DNA from: Arthrobacter sp. StoSoilB5
Lineage (GTDB): Bacteria > Actinomycetota > Actinomycetes > Actinomycetales > Micrococcaceae
DNA length: 64,000 bases
Assembly: GCF_019977235.1 (NCBI RefSeq)
Contig: NZ_AP024646.1
Span: 4,836,001 to 4,900,000 of the forward strand
Direction of reading: 5' to 3'
Shown here: positions 56,742 through 64,000 of the stretch, piece after piece
Position numbering within the stretch: position 1 is the first letter of the stretch
Layout of the letters: every line of letters starts with the position of its first letter
Program-made: the position numbers and the translations under genes
Notes under the pieces: model-generated
What the model saw: only the letters and a program-made list of their open reading frames with translations
What the model was told of the DNA's origin: nothing
The model's database searches: none

Positions 56742-57335
56742 ATCTACTGCCCTGGCAGAACAGCCGCAGTGTTACCACCGGCGACCACAGTAGGGCCAAG
56801 CGTAGGTCCGGGCAGTGCCAGCCCCCTCAGGTCATGCCGCCCATCGTGTATTCCAACGCTCGCAGGCATGTCGTCTCGCGTGCCGTGGAGGAACCGAAGC
56901 ACCTCCCCCGCCAAAGCGCGGCCGTCTTCTGGTTTCCCCTGTTGTTGCAGTGCTTTCAAAGTCATTGTGTAAACAAGCCTATTCCGCTGCCGAACGGAGT
57001 GGAGTAGGCCTTAACGTTCTGGCCCCAACAGCCCCGGAGGCGTAACGTCCCACCAGGTGCTCGTAGTATCGTGGAAGTCAGGACCGTATTCTCCTGCTCG
57101 CTAGACCCACAGGTGGCTGAGCGCAGAATCCTGTTGAGCGGCCGTTTTCACGGCTTTATCGATAACCTGTCCACGGAATATCGGTCCCATCTTTGGCTTT
57201 ATGGCCGCTCTTACTGCTTGGCCAGATCTACCGCACGCTCAATGCCTCAGCAACGGCAACGCCTTGACAAACATAGATGAGTCTGTGACGCGCTGTGAAT
57301 GATGATCCCCTCCCTGCTCTGCAGGGATTACGGCC
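56742..57335. other. Intergenic region with possible gene debris
   Basis: The only frame of note is 56744-56965 (minus), 73 residues including GEVLRFLHGTRDDMPASVGI and LPGPTLGPTVVAGGNTAAVLPGQ; it might be a remnant but matches no family I know. No RNA gene or clear promoter seen. Confidence 0.35.
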
Positions 57336-57473
57336 CGTGGACTTGCGGACCCGCGGCGAGGCATCAGCGCTGCAGACCGCTGTGGAACGGACCTTCGCGA
57401 CCCGCTCGAAGTCGGGAACCTCCCTGGCCGTCGACGGCGGCATGCAAGGATTGCGGTTGCGGCCGGTCCAGTA
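57336..57473 (+). pseudogene. Remnant of an SDR-family dehydrogenase gene
   Basis: The frame 57336-57473 ends SKSGTSLAVDGGMQGLRLRP-VQ, nearly identical to the end of the SDR gene at 52438-53199. Its first half, GEASALQTAVERTFATRS, resembles the early part of an SDR (compare DDASVRSAVETVARQFGR). The middle two-thirds is missing. It is therefore a copy with a large internal deletion, or a fusion of two fragments. Confidence 0.65.
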
Positions 57474-57490
57474 GGGGCTGCTTTGGTTGG
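57405..57490 (+). repeat. Direct repeat, right copy
   Basis: It matches 53131-53216 at 81 of 86 positions. It ends five bases before the stop codon of the FG-GAP gene at 57496, so that gene and the fucose SDR gene may once have been neighbours. Confidence 0.9.
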
Positions 57491-57495
57491 GCGTT

Positions 57496-58635
57496 TCAGT
57501 AGAGCCCATTGAAAATGTTCCAGCCCCAACCGACGGTCTCGACGCCCTTCCAACCGCCGCGTCCATCGCCGTAGTACATGACGAGGTCACCGGCACTGTT
57601 GACGCCGTGGACGTCGTTGAAGCCATCCCGGTTGAAGTCGCCAGCACTGCCAATCATCGTCAGCGCATTCCAACCCTGCCCGATCTGCCGAGCAGTGGTC
57701 CAGCTACCGTGGCCATCGCCGCCGTAGAAATACAGCCTGCCCGTCTTGTCCTTGGCCAACACGTCCACGTTGCCGTCACCGTCCCAGTCACCCGGTCCGA
57801 TCAGGAGGTCCATCACGTCCCAGCCCTGGCCCACCTTGACCCGGGGACTCCAACTGCCAAAGGGCTGGGACGGGAAGATGAAGAGATCGCCAGTTGCGTC
57901 GCTGGCCAGCAGATCGTTGAGTCCGTCGCCGTTCCAGTCACCGGGCCCAATCGCATTGTCCATGGCGCTCCACTCCCAGGTGCCCTGGGCGTTATCAGTG
58001 TGGAATCCGCCGTCGCCTGTTCCCGGGAACCGATAGAGCGTCTCCGAGGTGTTCTCGGCCATCAGATCGGCAATGCCGTCGTGGGTTAGGTCGCCCCCGG
58101 CAATGACCCTGGTAAACAATCCCCATCCCGGGCCCACCCGACGGCTTTCCTTCCATCCCTTCGATGTGTCCTTGCCGAGGTAAAGCATCAGTGTCCCGTC
58201 ATGGGTTCGGCCCAGCAGTTCGAAGACTCCGCGGCCTGTGAACCCGGCAGCCCGTAGTGGGGCACGTTCTACAACTGCGGTTTCCTGCGTCACCACTACC
58301 TGGCCGGCACACTTCGTGGGTGAACCACTGGCGACCGCAGAGATCCGTCCGCCGAGGTCGTCCAGGTTCACGACATGGAGGTATGGGGTATAGCGGGGAT
58401 CCGGTGCAACCGGGTCCCCGTCGCGAAACCACTGAATGGAGTATCCAGGGTCCCCGTTTCCGCCGCAGCCTTCGAAGTACTCCTGGGCCCCGTCGACGAT
58501 CAGCACCGCGCCCACGATCGGGCTGCCCGATACTTTGACGTCCGGCGCATCTGCTGCGGAGGCCGGTCCAAGTGCCGAAACGGCGATTGCCAGCGCCAGC
58601 AGCGCTGCCGTAGCAGTTGATTTCCTTCTCGACAC
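57496..58635 (-). CDS. Secreted FG-GAP/VCBS repeat protein
   Basis: Encodes 379 residues. Signal peptide 1-27 (ends ASA-AD). Ig-like N-terminal domain (about 30-115: DVKVSGSPIVGAVLIVDG, YSIQWFRDGDPV). At least four FG-GAP blades follow, with calcium-loop patterns GDLTHDGIADL, GDWNGDGLNDL, GDWDGDGNVDV, GDFNRDGFNDV. The end VGWGWNIFNGLY lacks a last full blade. Probably an exported beta-propeller of unknown ligand. A paralogue lies 13 bases upstream. Confidence 0.88.
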   Translation of the reverse strand: MSRRKSTATAALLALAIAVSALGPASAADAPDVKVSGSPIVGAVLIVDGAQEYFEGCGGNGDPGYSIQWFRDGDPVAPDPRYTPYLHVVNLDDLGGRISAVASGSPTKCAGQVVVTQETAVVERAPLRAAGFTGRGVFELLGRTHDGTLMLYLGKDTSKGWKESRRVGPGWGLFTRVIAGGDLTHDGIADLMAENTSETLYRFPGTGDGGFHTDNAQGTWEWSAMDNAIGPGDWNGDGLNDLLASDATGDLFIFPSQPFGSWSPRVKVGQGWDVMDLLIGPGDWDGDGNVDVLAKDKTGRLYFYGGDGHGSWTTARQIGQGWNALTMIGSAGDFNRDGFNDVHGVNSAGDLVMYYGDGRGGWKGVETVGWGWNIFNGLY

Positions 58636-58648
58636 CTTCCACCCCCGG

Positions 58649-59794
58649 TCAGTAAAGCCCGTTGAAAATGTTCCAGCCCCAACCGACGGTCTCGACGCCC
58701 TTCCAACCGCCGCGTCCGTCGCCGTAGTACATCACCAGATCGCCAGCGGCATTCACGCCATGGACGTCATTGAAACCGTCCCGGTTGAAGTCTCCTGCGC
58801 TGCCAATCATCGTCAGCGCATTCCAACCCTGCCCGATCTGCCGAGCGGTGGTCCAGCCGCCGTGGCCGTCACCGCCGTAGAAATACAATCTCCCCGTCTT
58901 GTCCTTGGCCAGCACGTCCACGTTGCCGTCGCCGTCCCAGTCACCCGGTCCGATCAGGAGGTCCATCACGTCCCAGCCGTGGCCTACCTTCACCCTGGGA
59001 CTCCAACCGCCCCACGGATGCGAGGGGAAGACGTAGAGGTCACCGTTCGCCTCGCTGCCCAGGAGATCGTTGAGGCCATCTCCGTTGAAATCGCCGGGAC
59101 CCACCACGTTGTCGATGCTGTTCCACCCCCAGCCCACGGAATAGCGGAAGGTATAGAACCCGCCATCACCCGTCCCTTGGAAGCGGTACAGCGTCCCGGA
59201 ACCATCTGTGGCCATAAGGTCGCTGATGCTGTCCGTGGTGAAGTCTCCCGCGGCAAAGATCCTGGTGAACACGTCCCAGCCGGGTCCTACTTGCCGGGTT
59301 TCCTGCCAGCCCTGGACATCGTCCCTGCCCAGGTACATCATGAGCGTTCCATCGCGGCGGCGCGCCATCAGCTCAAAGACCCCCCGGCCCGTGAAGCCCT
59401 CCGCCCGCATTGGTTCTTTGCGGATCTCGGCCGATTCGTCGGTGATCACTTCCTGACCGGCGCAGTTGGTTGGTGCCCCCGTGACAATCGCGGAGAGCCT
59501 GCCTCCGACGTCGTCGGCTTCAAGGGCGTAGAAATTGCCGGAATACGGTGGGCTCGGTTCCACGGGCTCGCCGTCCCTTAGCCACTGGATGGAATAGCTG
59601 GGCTCACCGTTCCCGCCGCAGTTGGCGAAGTAGGCCGGCGCGCCTTCCACGGACAGCACAGCGCCCACGACCGGGTGGCCATAGACCTTCACGTCCTGCG
59701 TGTCCGCTGCGTGTGCCGGCGCCAAGGTTGTGCCCACCAGCAACGCAGCCATCAGGCACGCCGCGCTGATCGTCTTCCCGGAAAACAAGCCCAC
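58649..59794 (-). CDS. Secreted FG-GAP/VCBS repeat protein (paralogue)
   Basis: Encodes 381 residues from GTG 59794 (AGGGGGAG upstream). Signal peptide 1-29 (APAHA-AD). Same order of Ig-like domain and FG-GAP blades as the next gene; the last 130 residues are almost identical between the two, while the N-terminal thirds are more diverged. The likely co-transcribed pair looks homogenised by gene conversion at the 3' ends. Confidence 0.88.
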   Translation of the reverse strand: MGLFSGKTISAACLMAALLVGTTLAPAHAADTQDVKVYGHPVVGAVLSVEGAPAYFANCGGNGEPSYSIQWLRDGEPVEPSPPYSGNFYALEADDVGGRLSAIVTGAPTNCAGQEVITDESAEIRKEPMRAEGFTGRGVFELMARRRDGTLMMYLGRDDVQGWQETRQVGPGWDVFTRIFAAGDFTTDSISDLMATDGSGTLYRFQGTGDGGFYTFRYSVGWGWNSIDNVVGPGDFNGDGLNDLLGSEANGDLYVFPSHPWGGWSPRVKVGHGWDVMDLLIGPGDWDGDGNVDVLAKDKTGRLYFYGGDGHGGWTTARQIGQGWNALTMIGSAGDFNRDGFNDVHGVNAAGDLVMYYGDGRGGWKGVETVGWGWNIFNGLY

Positions 59795-60004
59795 GGCTCC
59801 CCCTCGCCAACGTTCGCCACAACCGGTCTGTTGCGCCAATCCTAGATGGCACGCGCGACGCCGGGACGAAAGCGGGTGCCGACAGGCCGCCGTCGTGGGT
59901 TCGCCGTAACGCAACGGGCCCGCAACGTACCGGACGGGTGGTTCGCCTATGCTCAACTCCAAGGAATCAACGGCGATCCACCAAGCACACCCAGGAGAAA
60001 CCCC

Positions 60005-61318
60005 ATGACCAACTGGCGTATCAGGGACTTCCACTCGTCCGATCTCGACGGCATCCTGCACCTCTGGGAGTCACTCAAGGCCGATGGTGTCGAGCCCGTG
60101 TACGCACTTTCTGAGGTCCTTGCCTCGTGCGAAAAGGACCATGCAGTGGTGGCCGTCCAGGGCGACCAAGTGGTTGGCGCCGCTGTTGGACGTGCGGCGC
60201 ATGACCAAGGCTGGGTCGTTTTCCTCGCCACGCTGACGGAGTTCCGTGGCAGGGGCATCGGCACTTCTTTGCTGTCCGCCGTCGAGAACCGCATGGCTCC
60301 GCACGGCCTCAACAAGCTGTCCGCGCTCATGCCCGAAACCGAGACCCGCGTTGAAGCGTTCCTTGGCCGCGGCTTCGTGGTGAAGAAGAACCTGCGCTAC
60401 TTCGAGCGGACCATTCCCGTGCAGCGCCAGGAGCTGGAGCCGCTGAGCCTGTTGGGTGGCCGGATCCTGGCCCGCGACCTGTGGGAAAACGTGGCGGGCA
60501 TGAAGCGCGAGAAGGAACTGTTGGAACGCCGTCTGGTTCTCCCGTTGGCGGAGGCGGACCTCGCCGACGAGTACGGCGTGGTGCCGCCGCGCGCCGTCGT
60601 GCTTTTTGGTCCTCCGGGCACCGGCAAGACCACGTTCGCCAAGGCTATTGCGTCGCGGCTCGAGTGGCCATTCGTGGAGGTGTTCCCGTCGCGCCTGGCA
60701 TCTGATCCCAAGGGCCTCGCGGGGGCGCTGCGTGAGACGTTCCTGGAAATCGCCGAGCTGGAACACGCCGTGGTGTTCATTGACGAAGTGGAGGAGATCG
60801 CCTCGCAGCGCGCGGGCGATCCCCCGTCGCCGCTGCAGGGCGTCACCAACGAGCTCCTCAAGATCATCCCGGCTTTCCGCGAACAGCCAGGCCGTCTCCT
60901 GGTCTGCGCCACCAACTTCATTCGCGCCCTGGACACCGCGTTCCTGCGCCATGGCCGGTTCGACTACGTCATCCCCATCGGCCTGCCGGACGTCCACGCC
61001 CGCGAGGCAATGTGGCAGCGGTTCATCCCTGCCACCGTTGTGGACGACGTCGACATTGCCCAGTTGGTGGAACGCACCCAGGGCTTCTCGCCGGCGGACA
61101 TCGAGTTCGCCGCGCGCAGCGCGTCCCAGCGCGCCTTGGAAAAGGCCGTGTACGACGACGCCGCTACTTCGGGTGCGACGTCCACCGTTTCATCGAACGG
61201 ACGGAAGGGGCCGGTCACACAGGACTACCTCGACGCCATCGCCGATACCCGCACGACGGTGAGCGATGAGGTGTACCAGGAGTTCCTCGAAGACATCGAT
61301 GTGCTGGGACGTGTTTAG
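60005..61318 (+). CDS. GNAT acetyltransferase fused to a classical AAA+ ATPase
   Basis: Encodes 437 residues from ATG 60005 (CAGGAG upstream). Residues 1-145 are a GNAT domain: WRIRDFHSSDLDGILHLWESL, VFLATLTEFRGRGIGTSLLSAVE (acetyl-CoA loop RGRGIG). Residues about 155-437 are a classical AAA module: FGPPGTGKTTFAKAIA (Walker A, about 200), VVFIDEVEEIAS (Walker B, about 258), LLVCATNF (sensor 1), RHGRFDYVIPIGLPD (arginine finger region) and FSPADIEFAARSAS. GNAT-AAA fusion is unusual. It may acetylate a target while remodelling it. Function unknown. Confidence 0.88.
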   Translation: MTNWRIRDFHSSDLDGILHLWESLKADGVEPVYALSEVLASCEKDHAVVAVQGDQVVGAAVGRAAHDQGWVVFLATLTEFRGRGIGTSLLSAVENRMAPHGLNKLSALMPETETRVEAFLGRGFVVKKNLRYFERTIPVQRQELEPLSLLGGRILARDLWENVAGMKREKELLERRLVLPLAEADLADEYGVVPPRAVVLFGPPGTGKTTFAKAIASRLEWPFVEVFPSRLASDPKGLAGALRETFLEIAELEHAVVFIDEVEEIASQRAGDPPSPLQGVTNELLKIIPAFREQPGRLLVCATNFIRALDTAFLRHGRFDYVIPIGLPDVHAREAMWQRFIPATVVDDVDIAQLVERTQGFSPADIEFAARSASQRALEKAVYDDAATSGATSTVSSNGRKGPVTQDYLDAIADTRTTVSDEVYQEFLEDIDVLGRV

Positions 61319-61433
61319 GGGCTCCATCCGCGAGCTCGCCGGAATGCTGCGTGTTCGCCGGAGCGTTCCGGCGAATTCGGACGCTCTCCGGCGATCTCGG
61401 CGCGGGAACAGCTGCACCGGTAATCTTTGACCC
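61319..61433. promoter_or_regulatory. Leaderless LtrA promoter with repeat element
   Basis: TAATCT (61421-61426) ends seven bases before ATG 61434. Upstream, 61337-61400 holds four copies of CGCCGGA or its complement, including TCGCCGGA-GCGT-TCCGGCGA. GCTGCGTGTTCGC (61346) and GCGATCTCG (61391) recur at 27413 and 27440. Confidence 0.6.
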
Positions 61434-62678
61434 ATGTCCACGAATCCCCTTCGCCATGCCCTTGCCCGCATGGGCGGCCGCGATCCCCACGAAAAGCACC
61501 GCACAGCTACCCCGCTGGAACTCTTCTTCGACCTGACGTTTGTTATTGCCTTCGGGGTTGCCGGCGGCCAGTTCGCCCATGCAGTGGCGGAGGCGCATTT
61601 CTGGGCAGGACTCCTTGCGTTCGCTTTCGCCATGTTTGCCGTGATCTGGGCCTGGATCAACTTCACATGGTTCGCCAGCGCATACGACACCGATGACTGG
61701 GTGTTCCGGGTGGTCACCATGGTCCAAATGGTGGGCGTGCTCATCCTGGCCATGGGCATAGAGCCGATGTTCCACTCGATCATCGAAGGCAAGCACGTGG
61801 ACAACGTCGCTATCCTGCTCGGCTACATCATCATGCGCGTGGCCCTGATCTTCCAGTGGCTGCGCGCTGCCCGTCAGGACCCTGCACGCCGTGAAACGTG
61901 TTTGCGGTACGCAAAATACGTTGCACTCGTACAAGTGGGGTGGGTCGCGGTCCTCGTGATTGATGCGAGCGTCGCCACTACTTTCCTCATGGCAACCCCG
62001 TTGTTCATCTTGGAGATGGCGGCGCCATACTTCGCAGAACGGAAGATCCGCACCCCTTGGCATGCCCACCACATCGCCGAACGCTACGGTCTCCTGGCCA
62101 TTATTGCCCTGGGCGAGTGCCTGATCGGCGCCATTGAAACGCTGCGCGCAATCGTTGCCCTCCACGGTTGGACCTTGGATGCTGCCTTGGTTGGATTGAG
62201 CGGGACAGGGTTGGCCTTCGCCATGTGGTGGATTTACTTCATCCTGCCTTCAGGCCCGGCCCTTCACGTACAGCGTCACCGCTCGTGGATCTTCGGCTAC
62301 GGGCACCTCCCCCTTTTTGCAGCCATCGCTGCCACCGGCGCCGGACTCCACGTTGCCGCGTACTTCATCGATCATGAGGCAGACATCCCGGCGGCCGGCG
62401 CAGTGGCCTCCATCGCCATCCCGATCATTCTTTTCAAGGTCTCGCTCACCACGCTCTACAGCATCATGCTCGGCCCGGACCGCGAGCTCCTCTGGAGCTC
62501 GATGCTGGTGGTGATCGCCCTGGCGGGAAGCATCGCCATGGCCGCCGCGGGCGCGTCCGTACCTCTGTGCATGCTGGAGATGATGGTGGTGCTGGGGCTC
62601 TCGATTGCTTTCGACGAACGCCGAGGGCACAAAGGCCGTGCTGCAGCGCTTCGGCGCTTGGAGGCGGCGGCGGGCTGA
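61434..62678 (+). CDS. LtrA-like membrane protein (low temperature requirement family)
   Basis: Encodes 414 residues with about ten or eleven hydrophobic spans. LtrA hallmark: HRTATPLELFFDLTFVIAFGVAGGQFAHAV near the start, HHIAERYGLLAIIALGECLIG in the middle. The family is named for Listeria LtrA; its function is not established. No operon partner is obvious. Confidence 0.9.
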   Translation: MSTNPLRHALARMGGRDPHEKHRTATPLELFFDLTFVIAFGVAGGQFAHAVAEAHFWAGLLAFAFAMFAVIWAWINFTWFASAYDTDDWVFRVVTMVQMVGVLILAMGIEPMFHSIIEGKHVDNVAILLGYIIMRVALIFQWLRAARQDPARRETCLRYAKYVALVQVGWVAVLVIDASVATTFLMATPLFILEMAAPYFAERKIRTPWHAHHIAERYGLLAIIALGECLIGAIETLRAIVALHGWTLDAALVGLSGTGLAFAMWWIYFILPSGPALHVQRHRSWIFGYGHLPLFAAIAATGAGLHVAAYFIDHEADIPAAGAVASIAIPIILFKVSLTTLYSIMLGPDRELLWSSMLVVIALAGSIAMAAAGASVPLCMLEMMVVLGLSIAFDERRGHKGRAAALRRLEAAAG

Positions 62679-62690
62679 ACTCCCCCAATG

Positions 62691-62783
62691 ATCCGGTACG
62701 TTCGTGCCGATTCCTTGTGGCACTGCTTGATTTCCTTGCCTTGACGGAGGCAAACTGAAGAAATCGGAACGTTCGTGCCGATT
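62691..62783. promoter_or_regulatory. Two operators and promoter of the second hipBA pair
   Basis: Operator 2 (62762-62783) has arms AATCGGAACG and CGTGCCGATT around TT, 9 of 10 paired. Operator 1 (62691-62712) has arms ATCCGGTACG and CGTGCCGATT, 7 of 10. Centres are 71 bp apart. TTGATT (62727-62732), 18-base spacer and CAAACT (62751-62756) would start transcription at about 62763, inside operator 2. The sequence is unlike the operators at 35814. Confidence 0.7.
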
Positions 62784-62800
62784 CACAGCGGGAGGATCTC

Positions 62801-63043
62801 ATGGCCGCCACTAACCTCATGGCCACTTTGGGCACTGAAGTGCGCGCCCGCCGTGCCTCGTTGAGCCTTAGCCAACAGGACCTCGCCGATCTCGCAGGCG
62901 TTTCAGAACGGTTCGTTCGATTCGTGGAAACGGGCAAGAGCACGGTCCAGCTTGAGCCCCTTTTGGCTGTCCTTGACACCCTTGGCTTGGAACTTTCCCT
63001 CCGCCAAGCAGGCAGGCCTGCGGCTTCTGAGACAGCAAGATGA
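62801..63043 (+). CDS. hipB: HipB-like antitoxin / helix-turn-helix repressor (second)
   Basis: Encodes 80 residues; GGGAGGA lies upstream. XRE helix-turn-helix: LGTEVRARRASLSLSQQDLADLAGVSERFVRFVETGKSTVQ, then LLAVLDTLGLELSLRQ. Its stop overlaps the hipA start (ATGA). It probably represses its own promoter at the two operators just upstream. Confidence 0.9.
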   Translation: MAATNLMATLGTEVRARRASLSLSQQDLADLAGVSERFVRFVETGKSTVQLEPLLAVLDTLGLELSLRQAGRPAASETAR

Positions 63044-64000
63044 CCTTCCACCGCATCGCCGACGTCTACAAGCAGGGCATTCTGGCAGCGCGCCTCGAAC
63101 GGCATGAGGGCGGCACCAAGTTCAGCTACCTCCCTCGCTACCTCGACGCCGGCCTACCCGCCGTGGCAACGACGCTGCCGGTGAGCGCCGAGCCCGTGTT
63201 CACGCCGAGCGGTGCCGTCCCGCCCTATTTCACTGGCCTGCTGCCTGAGGGCCGGCGGCTCAACTCGCTACGGCGCAGCGTCAAGGCGAGCGCGGACGAC
63301 GAACTCGCCCTCCTCATGGCAGCGGGCGGCGACGCCGTGGGCGATGTCCAGACGGTCCCTCACGGCGAGGCGCTGGCGGAAGGGGGCGCCGCCGTCGTGC
63401 TTGACCCAAAACTGCCGCTGGACTTTGATGCCTTGCTGGGAGATTCCGGACTGATCGATCCCGTGGCCCTGGCGGGCGTGCAGGACAAGTTGTCTGCGGG
63501 AATGATTTCACTCCCCGTGGCGCAGGCGGGCAAGCGGTACATCCTTAAGCTCAACGCCCCGGAGTTCCCCTCCGTTGTGGAAAACGAGTTCCTGATGTTC
63601 CGTTACGCGCGTCGGCTGCGGATTCCTGTGAGCAACGTGCAGTTGGTGCACGACGTCGGCGGCCGGGCGGGCCTTCTGGTGGAGCGTTTTGATCGGGTCA
63701 CCGCAGCCGACGGCTCACCGCTGCGGCTGGCCGTGGAAGATGGAGCCCAGATCCTGGGGCTGTACCCTGCAGACAAATACAGCGTTCCCTTCGGCGAAGT
63801 CTGTTCGGCGCTGGCCAGGCATTGCCCTGCCCGCCTCCCGGCACTCCGGAATCTGGTCATCCAACTGGCGTTTGCCTGGCTGACGGGAAATGGTGATCTC
63901 CACGCCAAGAACGTCTCGATGGTGGAGGCGCCCGGAGTTCTTGGCGCACGCGAATTCACCATCGCCCCGGTCTACGACATCCCCTCCACAGTGGTTTACG
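63040..64000 (+). CDS. hipA: HipA-like kinase toxin (second), cut by the right edge
   Basis: The 320 codons present begin MTFHRIADVYKQGILAARLE and remain open to base 64000. Kinase motifs: VALAGVQDKLSAG nucleotide loop (about 154-166), ILKLN Lys, LTGNGDLHAKNVSM catalytic Asp/Asn (about 285-298) and IAPVYDIPST metal-binding Asp (about 308-317). The expected full length is about 400-440 residues, so about a quarter is missing. It is only distantly similar to the HipA at 36114. Confidence 0.92.
   Translation, partial: MTFHRIADVYKQGILAARLERHEGGTKFSYLPRYLDAGLPAVATTLPVSAEPVFTPSGAVPPYFTGLLPEGRRLNSLRRSVKASADDELALLMAAGGDAVGDVQTVPHGEALAEGGAAVVLDPKLPLDFDALLGDSGLIDPVALAGVQDKLSAGMISLPVAQAGKRYILKLNAPEFPSVVENEFLMFRYARRLRIPVSNVQLVHDVGGRAGLLVERFDRVTAADGSPLRLAVEDGAQILGLYPADKYSVPFGEVCSALARHCPARLPALRNLVIQLAFAWLTGNGDLHAKNVSMVEAPGVLGAREFTIAPVYDIPSTVVY

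Noticed and set aside
57071..57280. 69-codon plus-strand frame
   Set aside because: No family and no ribosome site; lies among gene debris.

Overview
The window looks like chromosomal DNA of a high-GC actinobacterium of the Micrococcaceae, most likely Arthrobacter or Paenarthrobacter. The reasons are high GC with G/C-rich third positions, frequent GTG and TTG starts, many -10 hexamers placed 6 to 8 bases before the start codon (leaderless mRNAs), and families common in that group (DUF6318 lipoproteins, FG-GAP repeat proteins, CU044_5270, FBP/EF-G-binding proteins). The 16S fragment at the left edge would settle the genus by alignment; I could not run one.

Layout. 1-1.8 kb: 5' part of a 16S rRNA gene (minus strand), its leader and a 32-bp tandem repeat. 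1.8-2.5 kb: rpmB-rpmG-rpsN (minus). 2.9-5.6 kb: membrane flavin/heme reductase, FMN-binding protein and ApbE flavin transferase. 5.6-8.2 kb: two related SGNH hydrolases around a divergent MarR regulator and YCII-domain gene. 8.3-13.5 kb: siderophore-iron uptake operon (binding protein, two permeases, ATPase, siderophore-interacting reductase) behind a DtxR/IdeR-type iron box. 13.9 kb: EF-G-binding (FusB-like) protein. 14.4-20.3 kb: SMC-like MksF-MksE-MksB (JetA-JetB-JetC) operon with no JetD. 20.5-33 kb: mostly housekeeping and small hypothetical genes, plus three nuclease or phosphoesterase-like genes. 33.1-40.9 kb: type I restriction-modification locus hsdM-hsdS-hipB-hipA-hsdR, with a HipBA toxin-antitoxin pair between hsdS and hsdR. 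40.9-45.8 kb: asparagine/aspartate catabolism (GntR regulator, asparaginase, aspartase, permease). 46-53.2 kb: non-phosphorylative L-fucose catabolism with its own FadR-type regulator. 53.2-57.5 kb: a patchy segment bounded by 86-bp direct repeats of the end of the last fucose gene, holding an ECF sigma factor pair and gene remnants. 57.5-59.8 kb: two tandem FG-GAP exported proteins. 60-62.7 kb: a GNAT-AAA+ fusion and an LtrA-like membrane protein. 62.8 kb to the right edge: a second hipBA pair, with hipA cut by the window end.

How the parts work together. The fucose genes form a full intracellular route from fucosides to the cleavage products of 2,4-diketo-3-deoxyfuconate; regulator and pathway promoters share the motif ACATCCGA. 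The most interesting loci are the restriction system with an embedded HipBA whose promoter has three 16-bp palindromes exactly 26 bp apart, the three-gene Mks/Wadjet-like operon without its nuclease subunit, the GNAT-AAA+ fusion, and the repeat-bounded 4.3-kb segment. No tRNA gene, CRISPR array or intact insertion sequence was recognised.
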